Shown here: one piece after another, positions 8,216 to 16,065 of the stretch
How the letters are laid out: every line of letters begins with the position of its first letter
Numbering within the stretch: the first letter of the stretch is position 1
DNA from: JBBROS01 sp964246015
GTDB lineage: Bacteria; Pseudomonadota; Alphaproteobacteria; Acetobacterales; Acetobacteraceae
Reading direction: 5' to 3'
Assembly (NCBI GenBank): GCA_964246015.1
Contig: CAXTPG010000034.1
Span: forward strand, 1 to 42,249
DNA: 42,249 bases
The notes under the pieces: model-generated
Seen by the model: the letters and a program-made list of their open reading frames with translations, nothing else
Databases searched by the model: none
What the model was told of the DNA's origin: nothing
Position numbers and translations under genes: made by a program

Positions 8216-10006
8216 ATGGCGCCCCCCCTCCTCCTCCTGCAAGACATCCACCTCGCCCTCGGCTCCCAGCCCCTGCTCCGGGGCGCCGAGCTCGGCGTCG
8301 GCGCCAACGAGCGCATCTGCCTCGTCGGCCGCAACGGCAGCGGCAAATCCACCCTCCTGAAGGTCGCGGCCGGCCTCCTTCAATCCGACGCCGGAACCCG
8401 CTTCCTCCAGCCCGGCACCACCATCCGCTATTTGCCCCAGGAACCCGACCTCGCCGGCCACGCCACGACGCTCGACTACGTGGAAGCCGGCATGGGCCCG
8501 GGCGACAACCTCTACCGGGCCCGCGAACTCCTCGACAAACTGGGCCTCACCGGCGCCGAAGACCCGTCGACCCTCTCCGGCGGCCAGCAGCGCCGCGCCG
8601 CCCTCGCCCGGACCCTCGCCCCCTCCCCCGACCTCCTCCTGCTCGATGAGCCCACCAACCATCTCGACCTCCCCGCCATCGAATGGCTCGAAGCCGAGCT
8701 CCAATCCCTCCGCGCCGGCATCGTCCTCATCAGCCACGACCGCCGCCTGCTCGAAACCCTGGGCCGCAGCCTCGTCTGGCTCGCCGAAGGCACCACCCGC
8801 CGCATCGACCGCGGCTTCGCCCACTTCGAGACCTGGCGCGACGAGATCGAGGCCGAAACCGAGCGCGACCTCCACAAGCTCGGCCGCGAGATCAAGCGCG
8901 AGGAGGACTGGATGCGGTACGGCGTCACCGCCCGCCGCAAGCGCAACGTGCGCCGGGTCGGCGAACTCGCCGCCCTCCGCCAGAAACGCCGCGAGGCCGG
9001 GGGCCCCGCCACCGCCCTCCGCCTTGCCGCCAGCGACGCCGACCTCTCCGGCAAGCTCGTCGCCGTCGCCGAGCACGTCAGCAAATCATACGATGGCCGC
9101 CCCGTCGTCGATGACCTCACCCTGCGCGTCATCCGCGGCGACCGCCTGGGCATCGTCGGCCCCAACGGCGCCGGCAAGACCACCCTCCTCAACCTCCTCA
9201 CCGGCCGCCTCCCCCCGGACGAGGGCAAGGTCACGACCGGCACCAACCTCGCCGTCGTCACCCTCGACCAGCAGCGCGCCGCCCTCGACCCGGCTGCCAC
9301 CCTCTCCGACACCCTCACCCAGGGCGGCGGCGACATGGTCCAGGTCGGCAACGACCGCCGGCACGTCATCGGCTACATGAAGGAGTTCCTGTTCAAGCCC
9401 GAACAGGCCAGGACCCCCGTCGGCGTCCTCTCCGGCGGCGAACGCGGCCGCCTTCTCCTCGCCTGCGCCCTCGCACGCCCCAGCAACCTCATGGTGCTCG
9501 ACGAACCCACCAACGACCTCGACCTCGAAACCCTGGACCTCCTGCAGGAGATGCTGGCCGACTATCCCGGCACCGTCCTCGTCGTCAGCCACGACCGCGA
9601 CTTCCTGGACCGCGTCGTCACCTCGACCCTCGCCGCCGAAGGCACCGGGCGATGGCTGGAATACGCGGGCGGCTACAGCGACATGCTGATCCAGCGCGGC
9701 CCGGCCGCCGCCGCCATCCCCGACCGCCTCCGCCAAGCCGGCCGCCTTGCCCCAGCCAAACCTGCCGCCCGCAAGCTCTCCTTCAAGGACAAGCACGCCC
9801 TCGAAACCCTCCCCGCAGAAATGGAACGCCTGAACGCCCGCATCGCGGCGGCCCAGGCCAAACTCGCCGACCCCGACCTGTACCGCCGCGACCCCACCGC
9901 CTTCGCCCGCTTCACCCAGACCCTGCAAGAGGCCCAATCGGCCCTTGCCGCGACGGAGGAACGCTGGCTGGAACTGGAACTCCTCCGGGAACAACTCGAA
10001 GCCTGA
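8216..10006 (+). CDS. uup: ABC-F family ATPase, Uup type
   Basis: A 596-residue soluble protein with two ABC domains. The first has GRNGSGKST, LSGGQQRRAALARTL and LLLDEPTNHLDLP. The second has GPNGAGKTT, LSGGERGRLLLACAL and VLDEPTNDLDLE. The inter-domain region WMRYGVTARRKRNVRRV resembles Uup, and the C-terminus (~530-596) is a coiled coil, as in Uup. Uup-type proteins act on ribosomes and branched DNA and affect transposon excision; they do not transport. ATG 8216 begins the conserved domain, but the 30 bases before it are almost all C with no Shine-Dalgarno, so translation may be weak or leaderless. An in-frame ATG at 8162 would run into the divergent promoter. Confidence 0.85.
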   Translation: MAPPLLLLQDIHLALGSQPLLRGAELGVGANERICLVGRNGSGKSTLLKVAAGLLQSDAGTRFLQPGTTIRYLPQEPDLAGHATTLDYVEAGMGPGDNLYRARELLDKLGLTGAEDPSTLSGGQQRRAALARTLAPSPDLLLLDEPTNHLDLPAIEWLEAELQSLRAGIVLISHDRRLLETLGRSLVWLAEGTTRRIDRGFAHFETWRDEIEAETERDLHKLGREIKREEDWMRYGVTARRKRNVRRVGELAALRQKRREAGGPATALRLAASDADLSGKLVAVAEHVSKSYDGRPVVDDLTLRVIRGDRLGIVGPNGAGKTTLLNLLTGRLPPDEGKVTTGTNLAVVTLDQQRAALDPAATLSDTLTQGGGDMVQVGNDRRHVIGYMKEFLFKPEQARTPVGVLSGGERGRLLLACALARPSNLMVLDEPTNDLDLETLDLLQEMLADYPGTVLVVSHDRDFLDRVVTSTLAAEGTGRWLEYAGGYSDMLIQRGPAAAAIPDRLRQAGRLAPAKPAARKLSFKDKHALETLPAEMERLNARIAAAQAKLADPDLYRRDPTAFARFTQTLQEAQSALAATEERWLELELLREQLEA

Positions 10007-10157
10007 GAGTCCCTTCGAACCGCTTGCAGTCGGAAGACCGACCCCGTCGGCTGCGGCCCTCCGCCTTTATTTCGAAATGGCCTTTGAGGGGCGCACCGCC
10101 CCCCCGCGCGCCCGCCGCGAACTGGCCTTATGCTCACGCCCGTGCTTCGTTGCGTTC

Positions 10158-10535
10158 ATGACGACGACGGACGAGATACGGCGCCTGTTGGAAGCGAAGG
10201 CCGACGCCCTTGTCGCCATGGACGTGGATGCCCTCGATTCCCTGATTCACCCCGAGTTCATCTACGTCAACGCAGCCGGACAGACCTTCGACAAGCCCGG
10301 CTACATCGAAACCTATTGCACCTCGGGCAGGGTCGTCTTCATGCAACAGCGTGTCGCGGACTTGTCGGTGAAGCTGATCGACGACTTCGCCGTCGCGACC
10401 CTCGCGATCCACGACGAACTCAGGATCGGCGATCGTCGCATTACCGGGCACTATCGCGCCCTATGCGTATTCGCCCATGCCGCGGGACGCTGGCAGTGGG
10501 CCGCCGGCCAGACGATGGCGATTGGGGCGTCGTAG
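10158..10535 (+). CDS. NTF2-like/SnoaL-like (DUF4440-type) protein
   Basis: A 125-residue single-domain protein. The pattern of an N-terminal helix (DEIRRLLEAKADALVAMDVDALDSLI), HPEFIYVNAAGQTFDKPGYIE and a closing WQWAAGQTMAI strand fits the cone-shaped NTF2-like fold of the DUF4440/SnoaL group. These proteins bind small molecules or act as small isomerases or dehydratases; the function here is unknown. No good Shine-Dalgarno precedes ATG 10158, but the domain begins there, and upstream in-frame codons translate non-conserved sequence. A strong stem-loop follows the stop. Confidence 0.72.
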   Translation: MTTTDEIRRLLEAKADALVAMDVDALDSLIHPEFIYVNAAGQTFDKPGYIETYCTSGRVVFMQQRVADLSVKLIDDFAVATLAIHDELRIGDRRITGHYRALCVFAHAAGRWQWAAGQTMAIGAS

Positions 10536-10561
10536 AGGACGGCATGAAGTGGGCAGGGCCA

Positions 10562-10596
10562 ACTCCCATCGTCGCCAACGCGGCGGCAACGGGAGT
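10562..10596. terminator. Stem-loop between convergent genes
   Basis: ACTCCC (10562-10567) pairs with GGGAGT (10591-10596), and GTCGCC (10571-10576) pairs with GGCGGC (10582-10587) with one wobble. A three-base internal loop separates the stems and the terminal loop is AACGC. It lies between the plus-strand NTF2-like gene and the minus-strand lipoprotein gene. There is no T-run, so Rho-independent action is uncertain. Confidence 0.45.
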
Positions 10597-10627
10597 CAGC
10601 CCTCTCACATCCGCTGGACCGTGGCGC

Positions 10628-10816
10628 CTACCCCCGGGCGCGAGGCACGACGACCGCAGGCGGCGGCGGCGGCGGAGCCACATAGACCGGCTGCGGCGGC
10701 GGCGGAGGCGGCGTCGGAGCGCAAGCGGCCAAAAGCGCCACAGGAAGCACCAGCACAGCCAACGCCGACACGGGAATAAGCCTGGAGCGAGTCGCCACCT
10801 TGGAAACCGGAACCAT
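10628..10816 (-). CDS. Small proline-rich lipoprotein
   Basis: A 62-residue protein starting at ATG 10816, with a near-perfect AAGGAGG seven bases or fewer upstream, the strongest ribosome site in this part of the window. It has a basic N-terminus, a hydrophobic segment (LAVLVLPVALLAAC) and the lipobox LAAC with the modifiable Cys at residue 32. The mature part is only about 30 residues, built of proline runs (PTPPPPPPQP, APPPPPPAVV) and a basic tail. It should be a lipid-anchored, extended peptide in the periplasm. It is divergent from an L,D-transpeptidase gene, which suggests an envelope role. I do not recognise a named family. Confidence 0.65.
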   Translation of the reverse strand: MVPVSKVATRSRLIPVSALAVLVLPVALLAACAPTPPPPPPQPVYVAPPPPPPAVVVPRARG

Positions 10817-10888
10817 GTTTTCCTCCTTCAATAGCTGCGCGTACACTCAACGTCAGCCATGCGCGGAACGTTCGTCAAGGAGTTAAGG

Positions 10889-12298
10889 TTGCACGCATCA
10901 TCAATCCCCATCACCCGAGGCCCAAAAACAGTGAAAAACCCGTCCTCCCCGGACAATGCCGGCCTCAAAACCCGCCTCTCCCGGCGCCGGACGATCGCGG
11001 GCGCCGCGATGTCGCTCGCCGCCACGGCCTCGCTTGCTGCCTGCGCCACGGACGAAATCCGCGAATCCACGTTCGCCCTGGCCACCCTCCCGCCTCCCAC
11101 CCGCCGCACCGCCATCGAGGTGCCGCCCGACCTCGAGATCGCCGGAACACGCCTGAACACCGCCCTCCTGCAACGCTTCTACGCCCGCCACGACGACGAG
11201 CCCGTCTGGACGACCCGCCCGGCCCAGGCCCGCGCCCTCGTCGACGCCGTGCTCCGCGCCCGGGACCACGGCCTCGACCCCGAACTCTTCCACGCCAGAC
11301 TCCTGCAGGACCCCCCGGCGCTCTCGCCCCTCAACCGCGACCTTCTGATCTCCGACGCGGTCCTCTCCTACGCCGACGCCCTCGCCCGCGGCGCCGTGCC
11401 GATCGAACGCCGCAGACGCGACGAAACCCTGGCCCCCGAGCCCGTCGACGTCGTCGAAGCGCTCGACCGCGCACTGGCCAGCGCCGATCCGGCGGCGGCG
11501 ATCGAGTCCCTCGCCCCCACGACGCCGACCTACCAGGCCCTGCGCAAAGCCCTGCAAACCCACCGCCCCCCCCCCGGCCCCGCCAGAGCCGCCGCCGCAA
11601 CCCGCCTCCGCGCCATCGAGGTGAACCTGGAACGCCAGCGCTGGCTCCCCCGCCGCCTCCCGGCTGATCGCGTCTGGGTCAACGTCGCCGACGAACGCCT
11701 GGTCATGTACCGCGCCGACCGCCCCGCCTTCTCCACCCGCGTCGTGGTCGGCGACGACGCCGAGCACAACCAAAGCCCGGAGTTCCGCGCCTCGATCGAC
11801 GCCAGCTTCTACAACCCCCCCTGGGTCATCCCCGCCGACATCGCGGCGGCCGAGATCCTGCCCAGGCTCGACCAGGACCCGGACTACCTCACCCGCAACC
11901 GGATGGTCATGCTCGCGAATGGCGAGGTCGAGCAGTTGCCCGGTCCCGACGCCGGCCTCGGCCTCGTCATGTTCGACATGCCGAACCGCTTCGACGTCTA
12001 CCTGCATGACACGCCGGAACGGAAGGTCTTCCTGCGTGACAACCGGCGCATCAGCCACGGATGCATCCGCGTGCAACACCCGCGTGAGCTTGCGGCCCTC
12101 CTCATGGACCAACCGCTCGCAACGATCGACGAAGGGATCGCGACCGGCAACACGACCCGCCACGCCCTTCCCGCCCCCGTCCCCGTGTTCGTCGTCTACC
12201 AGACCGCCTTCCTGGACCCGGCCGGCGCGCTCCGCTTCCGCCCGGACTTCTACAACCGCGACGCCGCCATATGGCAGCACATGCAGAAGACCGCCTGA
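10889..12298 (+). CDS. L,D-transpeptidase, LdtD/YcbB-like
   Basis: The C-terminal YkuD domain carries the catalytic motif ISHGCIRV (Cys codon at 12062-12064). Before it lie VWVNVADERLVMYR and NPPWVIPADI, typical of the large YcbB-type enzymes that form 3-3 peptidoglycan cross-links. The N-terminal scaffold region includes LLQRFYARHDDEPVW. The N-terminus has a twin-Arg-like SRRRTIAG, a hydrophobic run and a lipobox-like SLAAC, so export and lipid anchoring are likely. TTG 10889 has AAGGAG six bases upstream. Other in-frame starts are ATG 10859 (no Shine-Dalgarno) and GTG 10931. At about 469 residues it is shorter than E. coli LdtD, and I see no clear peptidoglycan-binding domain. Confidence 0.85.
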   Translation: MHASSIPITRGPKTVKNPSSPDNAGLKTRLSRRRTIAGAAMSLAATASLAACATDEIRESTFALATLPPPTRRTAIEVPPDLEIAGTRLNTALLQRFYARHDDEPVWTTRPAQARALVDAVLRARDHGLDPELFHARLLQDPPALSPLNRDLLISDAVLSYADALARGAVPIERRRRDETLAPEPVDVVEALDRALASADPAAAIESLAPTTPTYQALRKALQTHRPPPGPARAAAATRLRAIEVNLERQRWLPRRLPADRVWVNVADERLVMYRADRPAFSTRVVVGDDAEHNQSPEFRASIDASFYNPPWVIPADIAAAEILPRLDQDPDYLTRNRMVMLANGEVEQLPGPDAGLGLVMFDMPNRFDVYLHDTPERKVFLRDNRRISHGCIRVQHPRELAALLMDQPLATIDEGIATGNTTRHALPAPVPVFVVYQTAFLDPAGALRFRPDFYNRDAAIWQHMQKTA

Positions 12299-12308
12299 CG
12301 TCGGGACC

Positions 12309-12335
12309 TGGCCCGGCGCCTATCCCGCCGGGCCA
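12309..12335. terminator. Bidirectional stem-loop between convergent genes
   Basis: TGGCCCGGCG (12309-12318) and CGCCGGGCCA (12326-12335) form a perfect 10-base-pair stem with the loop CCTATCC. The stop codon of the minus-strand glycosyltransferase begins within the loop, and the transpeptidase ends 11 bases to the left. There is no T-tract. The position strongly suggests a shared terminator or 3'-end stabiliser. Confidence 0.55.
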
Positions 12336-13804
12336 TAAACCCGCAGCTCCAGGATCGGCAGTCGATTCTGCCCGAACCGCCGCCGGGCCACCTCCACCAT
12401 CCGCCCTTGCAGCGCCTCCGCCGCCTGCTCCTGCAACGCCGGGAGCGACCGGCTGACCACATACACGCGGCCCGCCCCGGCCCCGATCCGCTCGACCGCC
12501 AGCGGACGGGACACCGGATGCCGGTTCCACGTCCCCGGCACCGGCCGGGCGAACGACGCCGCGCGGTCGCCGGACCAGCCGTAATAGCGCAACGCCGGCT
12601 CCAGCTCCGGCGACGACAGGTAGAGCACGTCCCCCTCCCGCACCTCCGCCCGCAGCAGCGCGGCCAGACCGGGATACCCTTCGTCGGGCCGCGATTGCAG
12701 GAACGACCAGCACCCCGCCACCTGCACCGCCAGCAGCACCGCCGTCGCCGGAACCGCCAGCCGCCTCAACCCGGCGCAGCCGACCCCCGCCACCACCAGG
12801 AACACCGGCGCCAGCCACAGCAACGTCTTCCCGTTCATCAGCGGACGCCACTGGCTGATGCCGAACGTCGCCAGCGGCACCCCGATCAGCACGAACACGA
12901 CAAGCGCGATCAGCGCCGGGTCCCGCCGCCGCACGAACAGCCCGAACGCCCCCGCCCCCAGGGTGACGAGATCCGGGATCGGCTGGGCAAACCGCGCATA
13001 AGGCTGGGCATAGACCCCCAGCACGCCGTACCGCAGCTCCGCAAACCCCGGCCGGGCCAACCAGAACGCGGCAAGCGTCGTCACCGATTGATGCACCATC
13101 ACGGGCACCCAGGGCGCGAAGGCGGCAGCGATGACCAGATTGGCGCCCACCCATCGCACCGCAAACCCAGGCGGCCGCCCCGGCGCAGCCACCCACGCCG
13201 CGATCATCACCAGATCGACGGCGGCCATCATCAGCACCGCCGTGTTGTGCAGGTAAAGCGCCGCGGCCCCCGCCCCCACGAAGCCCGCCCAGGCCCAAGC
13301 CCCGCCCGGCTCCCCCCGCCGCGTCGCCGCAACCAGCCGCAGCGCCGCGGCAAGCACCAGGAGTCCCGCCAAGGTCAGCATCGAATACGCTCGGGCATAC
13401 TGGCTGCTCACCACCAGCGTCGCCGAACTCGCGACCAGCAGCGCCGCCGCGATGCCCGCGACAGGCCCGCCCAATCGGCGCGCGATCCCCGCCGCCACGG
13501 GAATGCAGGCCACGCCGGCCAGGACGGACGGCAGCCGCAGCGCCGCCTCCCCGTCGCCGAACACCAGCCGCACGAGATGCACGGCGGCATAGAACAGCGG
13601 CGGATTGGGCTCCAGCACCGCCGCTTCCCCCACCAGGTCCCCCCAGGGCAGACCGGCGAAATACCACGACGCCGCCTCGTCGAACTCCAGCGGCGCCGTG
13701 CCCACCCCGATGCAGCGCAACACGGCGCCCGACGCGGCCGCCAGCAGGACCGCGACCGCATAGACGGGCCGCCGCACCGTCACGACCCTGCCGTCACGGC
13801 GCAT
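12320..13804 (-). CDS. GT39/ArnT-like integral membrane glycosyltransferase
   Basis: About 494 residues with 10 or more hydrophobic segments. The first extracytoplasmic loop holds APLEFDEAASWYFAG, the acidic GT-C motif that binds the lipid-linked sugar. The following NPPLFYAAVHL matches the PMT_2/GT39 pattern. Such enzymes move a sugar from a polyprenyl-phosphate donor to protein, lipid A or polysaccharide on the periplasmic side. The acceptor is unknown. ATG 13804 (MRRDGRVV) is the best fit to the first membrane segment, but it lacks a clear Shine-Dalgarno. A further ATG at 13846 would nearly touch the divergent MFS gene. Confidence 0.82.
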   Translation of the reverse strand: MRRDGRVVTVRRPVYAVAVLLAAASGAVLRCIGVGTAPLEFDEAASWYFAGLPWGDLVGEAAVLEPNPPLFYAAVHLVRLVFGDGEAALRLPSVLAGVACIPVAAGIARRLGGPVAGIAAALLVASSATLVVSSQYARAYSMLTLAGLLVLAAALRLVAATRRGEPGGAWAWAGFVGAGAAALYLHNTAVLMMAAVDLVMIAAWVAAPGRPPGFAVRWVGANLVIAAAFAPWVPVMVHQSVTTLAAFWLARPGFAELRYGVLGVYAQPYARFAQPIPDLVTLGAGAFGLFVRRRDPALIALVVFVLIGVPLATFGISQWRPLMNGKTLLWLAPVFLVVAGVGCAGLRRLAVPATAVLLAVQVAGCWSFLQSRPDEGYPGLAALLRAEVREGDVLYLSSPELEPALRYYGWSGDRAASFARPVPGTWNRHPVSRPLAVERIGAGAGRVYVVSRSLPALQEQAAEALQGRMVEVARRRFGQNRLPILELRVYGPAG

Positions 13805-13848
13805 GGCATCACGCTTGCATCCAATATACCAGACCCGCGGAGCCATTC

Positions 13849-15117
13849 ATGAGCAGCACGTTCGCAGCCCCCACCGCCATCCCCGCAGCCTCCACCCGCT
13901 GGATCCAGCTTCTTCTGGGCCTGGTCTGCATGATGGCCATCTCCAGCCCGCAATACGTGTGGGCCCTGTTCACCCGCCCGCTCGGCGCCACCCTGGGCGC
14001 GCCGGCCGCCGCGATCCAGGTGACGTTCAGCATCCTGATCGTCCTGCAGACCTTCTTCAGCCCCTTCCAGGGCTGGCTGGTCGAGCGGTTCGGCCCCCGC
14101 TGGCTGATCGCCGCCGGCGGCGCGCTGACGGGACTGAGCTGGGTGCTGGCCGCACAGGTCAACTCGCTCTGGGGCCTGTATCTCACGTACGGGCTGCTGG
14201 GCGGCCTCGGCACCGGCATCGTCTATATCGGCGTCGTCGGGCAGATGGTCGGCTGGTTCCCGGATCGGCGAGGCTTCGCGGCCGGCGTCGTCGCGGCGGG
14301 ATATGGCATGGGCGCGATCGCGACCACCTTCCCCATCACCGACAGCCTCGTCGCCAACGGATACCAGGCGACCCTCGTCCGGTTCGGCATCATCTTCGGA
14401 GTGGTCGGCGTGCTAGCCGCACTCGGCCTCAAGGCCCCGCCCGCCGGCATGCCGGTCACGACCTCCCTCCCCGGCACCGCCCGGGACGTCCCCACCGGGG
14501 AGATGCTGAAAAACCCCATCTTCTGGCTCATGTTCTGCATGATGACCATGATGTCCACCACGGGCCTCATGGTGACCAGCCAGATCGGCAACTTCGCCGC
14601 CGATTTCGGAATCACCAAGGTCATGGTCTGGGGCTTCGCCGCCCTCCCGCTCGCCCTGACCATCGACCGCTTCTGCAACGGCCTCACCCGGCCCTTCTTC
14701 GGCTGGGTCTCCGACCGCATCGGCCGAGAGAACACCATGTTCATCGCCTTCGCGCTGGAAGGCGTCGCCATGGCCATCTGGCTCGCGACCATCGACATCC
14801 CCATCGCCTTCGTCCTGCTGTCCGGCCTCGTCTTCTTCGGCTGGGGCGAGATCTTCTCGCTCTTTCCATCCACCCTCACGGACACGTTCGGGTCGCGCTT
14901 CGCAACCAAGAACTACGGCTGCCTCTACATCGCGCAGGGAATCGGGGCCATTTTCGGCGGCCCGCTCGCCTCCCTGCTGCACGACAGCACCGGAAGCTGG
15001 ACGCCCGTCTTCGCCATCGCGATCGGCGCGGACCTGCTGACCGCAGCGCTGGCGCTGGCGCTGCTGAAGCCCATGCGGGGCCGCTTCCTCGGCAACGGCG
15101 CCGTGCGGACAGGATGA
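13849..15117 (+). CDS. MFS transporter, oxalate/formate antiporter (OxlT)-like
   Basis: A 422-residue protein with 12 predicted membrane spans. It has the OxlT-family look: an early QYVWALFTRPLG segment, FQGWLVERFGPRWLIAAGG (cytoplasmic loop 2-3 motif), GIVYIGVVGQMVGWFPDRRG and the second-half loop FGWVSDRIGRENTM. The family exchanges organic anions across the inner membrane; substrate is not certain. ATG 13849 has GGAG seven bases upstream. Only 44 bp separate it from the divergent membrane glycosyltransferase. Its stop is three bases from the stop of the convergent rsmI gene. Confidence 0.85.
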   Translation: MSSTFAAPTAIPAASTRWIQLLLGLVCMMAISSPQYVWALFTRPLGATLGAPAAAIQVTFSILIVLQTFFSPFQGWLVERFGPRWLIAAGGALTGLSWVLAAQVNSLWGLYLTYGLLGGLGTGIVYIGVVGQMVGWFPDRRGFAAGVVAAGYGMGAIATTFPITDSLVANGYQATLVRFGIIFGVVGVLAALGLKAPPAGMPVTTSLPGTARDVPTGEMLKNPIFWLMFCMMTMMSTTGLMVTSQIGNFAADFGITKVMVWGFAALPLALTIDRFCNGLTRPFFGWVSDRIGRENTMFIAFALEGVAMAIWLATIDIPIAFVLLSGLVFFGWGEIFSLFPSTLTDTFGSRFATKNYGCLYIAQGIGAIFGGPLASLLHDSTGSWTPVFAIAIGADLLTAALALALLKPMRGRFLGNGAVRTG

Positions 15118-15120
15118 GCG

Positions 15121-16065
15121 CTAACCCGGCGGCATCTCGGCAGCAAGCGCCAGCGCCCGCGCATACACCACCTTCCGCGGCAGGCCCGTCGCCGTCGCCA
15201 CCAGCGCCGCCGCGTCCTTCACGCTGCCGCCCGCCAGCGCGCGGCGCAGCATGCCGTCCAGGTCCTCGGCGTCACCGCCCTCCTCCTCGGCCGGCCCGAC
15301 GACCAGCGTGATCTCGCCCCGCGCCGGCTCGGTCGCATACCAGGCGGCAAGTTCCGGCAGCGGGCCACGGCGCACCTCCTCGAAACGCTTCGTCAGCTCC
15401 CGCGCCACCGCCGCGGGCCGCGCGCCGAACCCCGTCGCCAGGTCCGCAAGCGTCTCCGCCAGGCGGTGCGGCGCCTCGTGCCACACCAGCGTCGCCTGCA
15501 ACCCCGCCCGCTCCGCCGCCCGCAACCGCCCGAACGCCGCAAGCCGCGCGGCCTGCCGCGGCGGCGGAAAGCCCAGGAACAGGAAGGGCTGCGGCGGCAG
15601 CCCCGAGAGCACCAGCGCCATCACCGCCGCGTTGGCCCCGGGCACCGCCGACACCGCCACCCCCGCCTCGATCGCCGCCCGCACCAGCCGGTACCCGGGG
15701 TCCGACACCAGCGGCGTCCCGGCGTCCGACACCAGCGCGATCCGCGCGCCCGCCTGCATCCGCGCCACCAGCCCCGGCGCCCGCCCGGCCTCGTTGTGGT
15801 CGTGCAGCGCCTCCGTCCGGACCGCGATCCCGTAGTGCTGCAGCAGCCGTGCCGTCGTCCGCGTGTCCTCGCACAGCACCAGCTCCGCACCCCGCAGCGC
15901 CTCGATCGCCCGCACAGTGATGTCACCGAGATGGCCGATCGGGGTGGCCACGACGGTCAACCCCGGTGATATAAAGGCCGGGCGGCGCCCCTCGTGGGAC
16001 CCATCATGCTCCGCCGCGGGAGGTTGCTCCGATGTTCGCTCTGCCGGCTCGCCTGTTTCGGGCAT
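15121..16065 (-). CDS. rsmI: 16S rRNA (cytidine1402-2'-O)-methyltransferase
   Basis: A 314-residue SAM-dependent methyltransferase of the tetrapyrrole-methylase fold. It shows LTVVATPIGHLGD, LCEDTRTTARLL, LVSDAGTPLVSDPGYRLV, PGANAAVMALVLSGLP and VWHEAPHRL, all RsmI signatures. It 2'-O-methylates C1402 of 16S rRNA in the decoding centre. ATG 16065 has AAGGAGG four bases upstream and yields a ~33-residue non-conserved leader before the domain. This start lies 34 bp inside the divergent LpoA-like gene. The rsmI/lpoA divergent pair is also seen in Escherichia coli (yraL-yraM), which supports both assignments. Confidence 0.95.
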   Translation of the reverse strand: MPETGEPAERTSEQPPAAEHDGSHEGRRPAFISPGLTVVATPIGHLGDITVRAIEALRGAELVLCEDTRTTARLLQHYGIAVRTEALHDHNEAGRAPGLVARMQAGARIALVSDAGTPLVSDPGYRLVRAAIEAGVAVSAVPGANAAVMALVLSGLPPQPFLFLGFPPPRQAARLAAFGRLRAAERAGLQATLVWHEAPHRLAETLADLATGFGARPAAVARELTKRFEEVRRGPLPELAAWYATEPARGEITLVVGPAEEEGGDAEDLDGMLRRALAGGSVKDAAALVATATGLPRKVVYARALALAAEMPPG

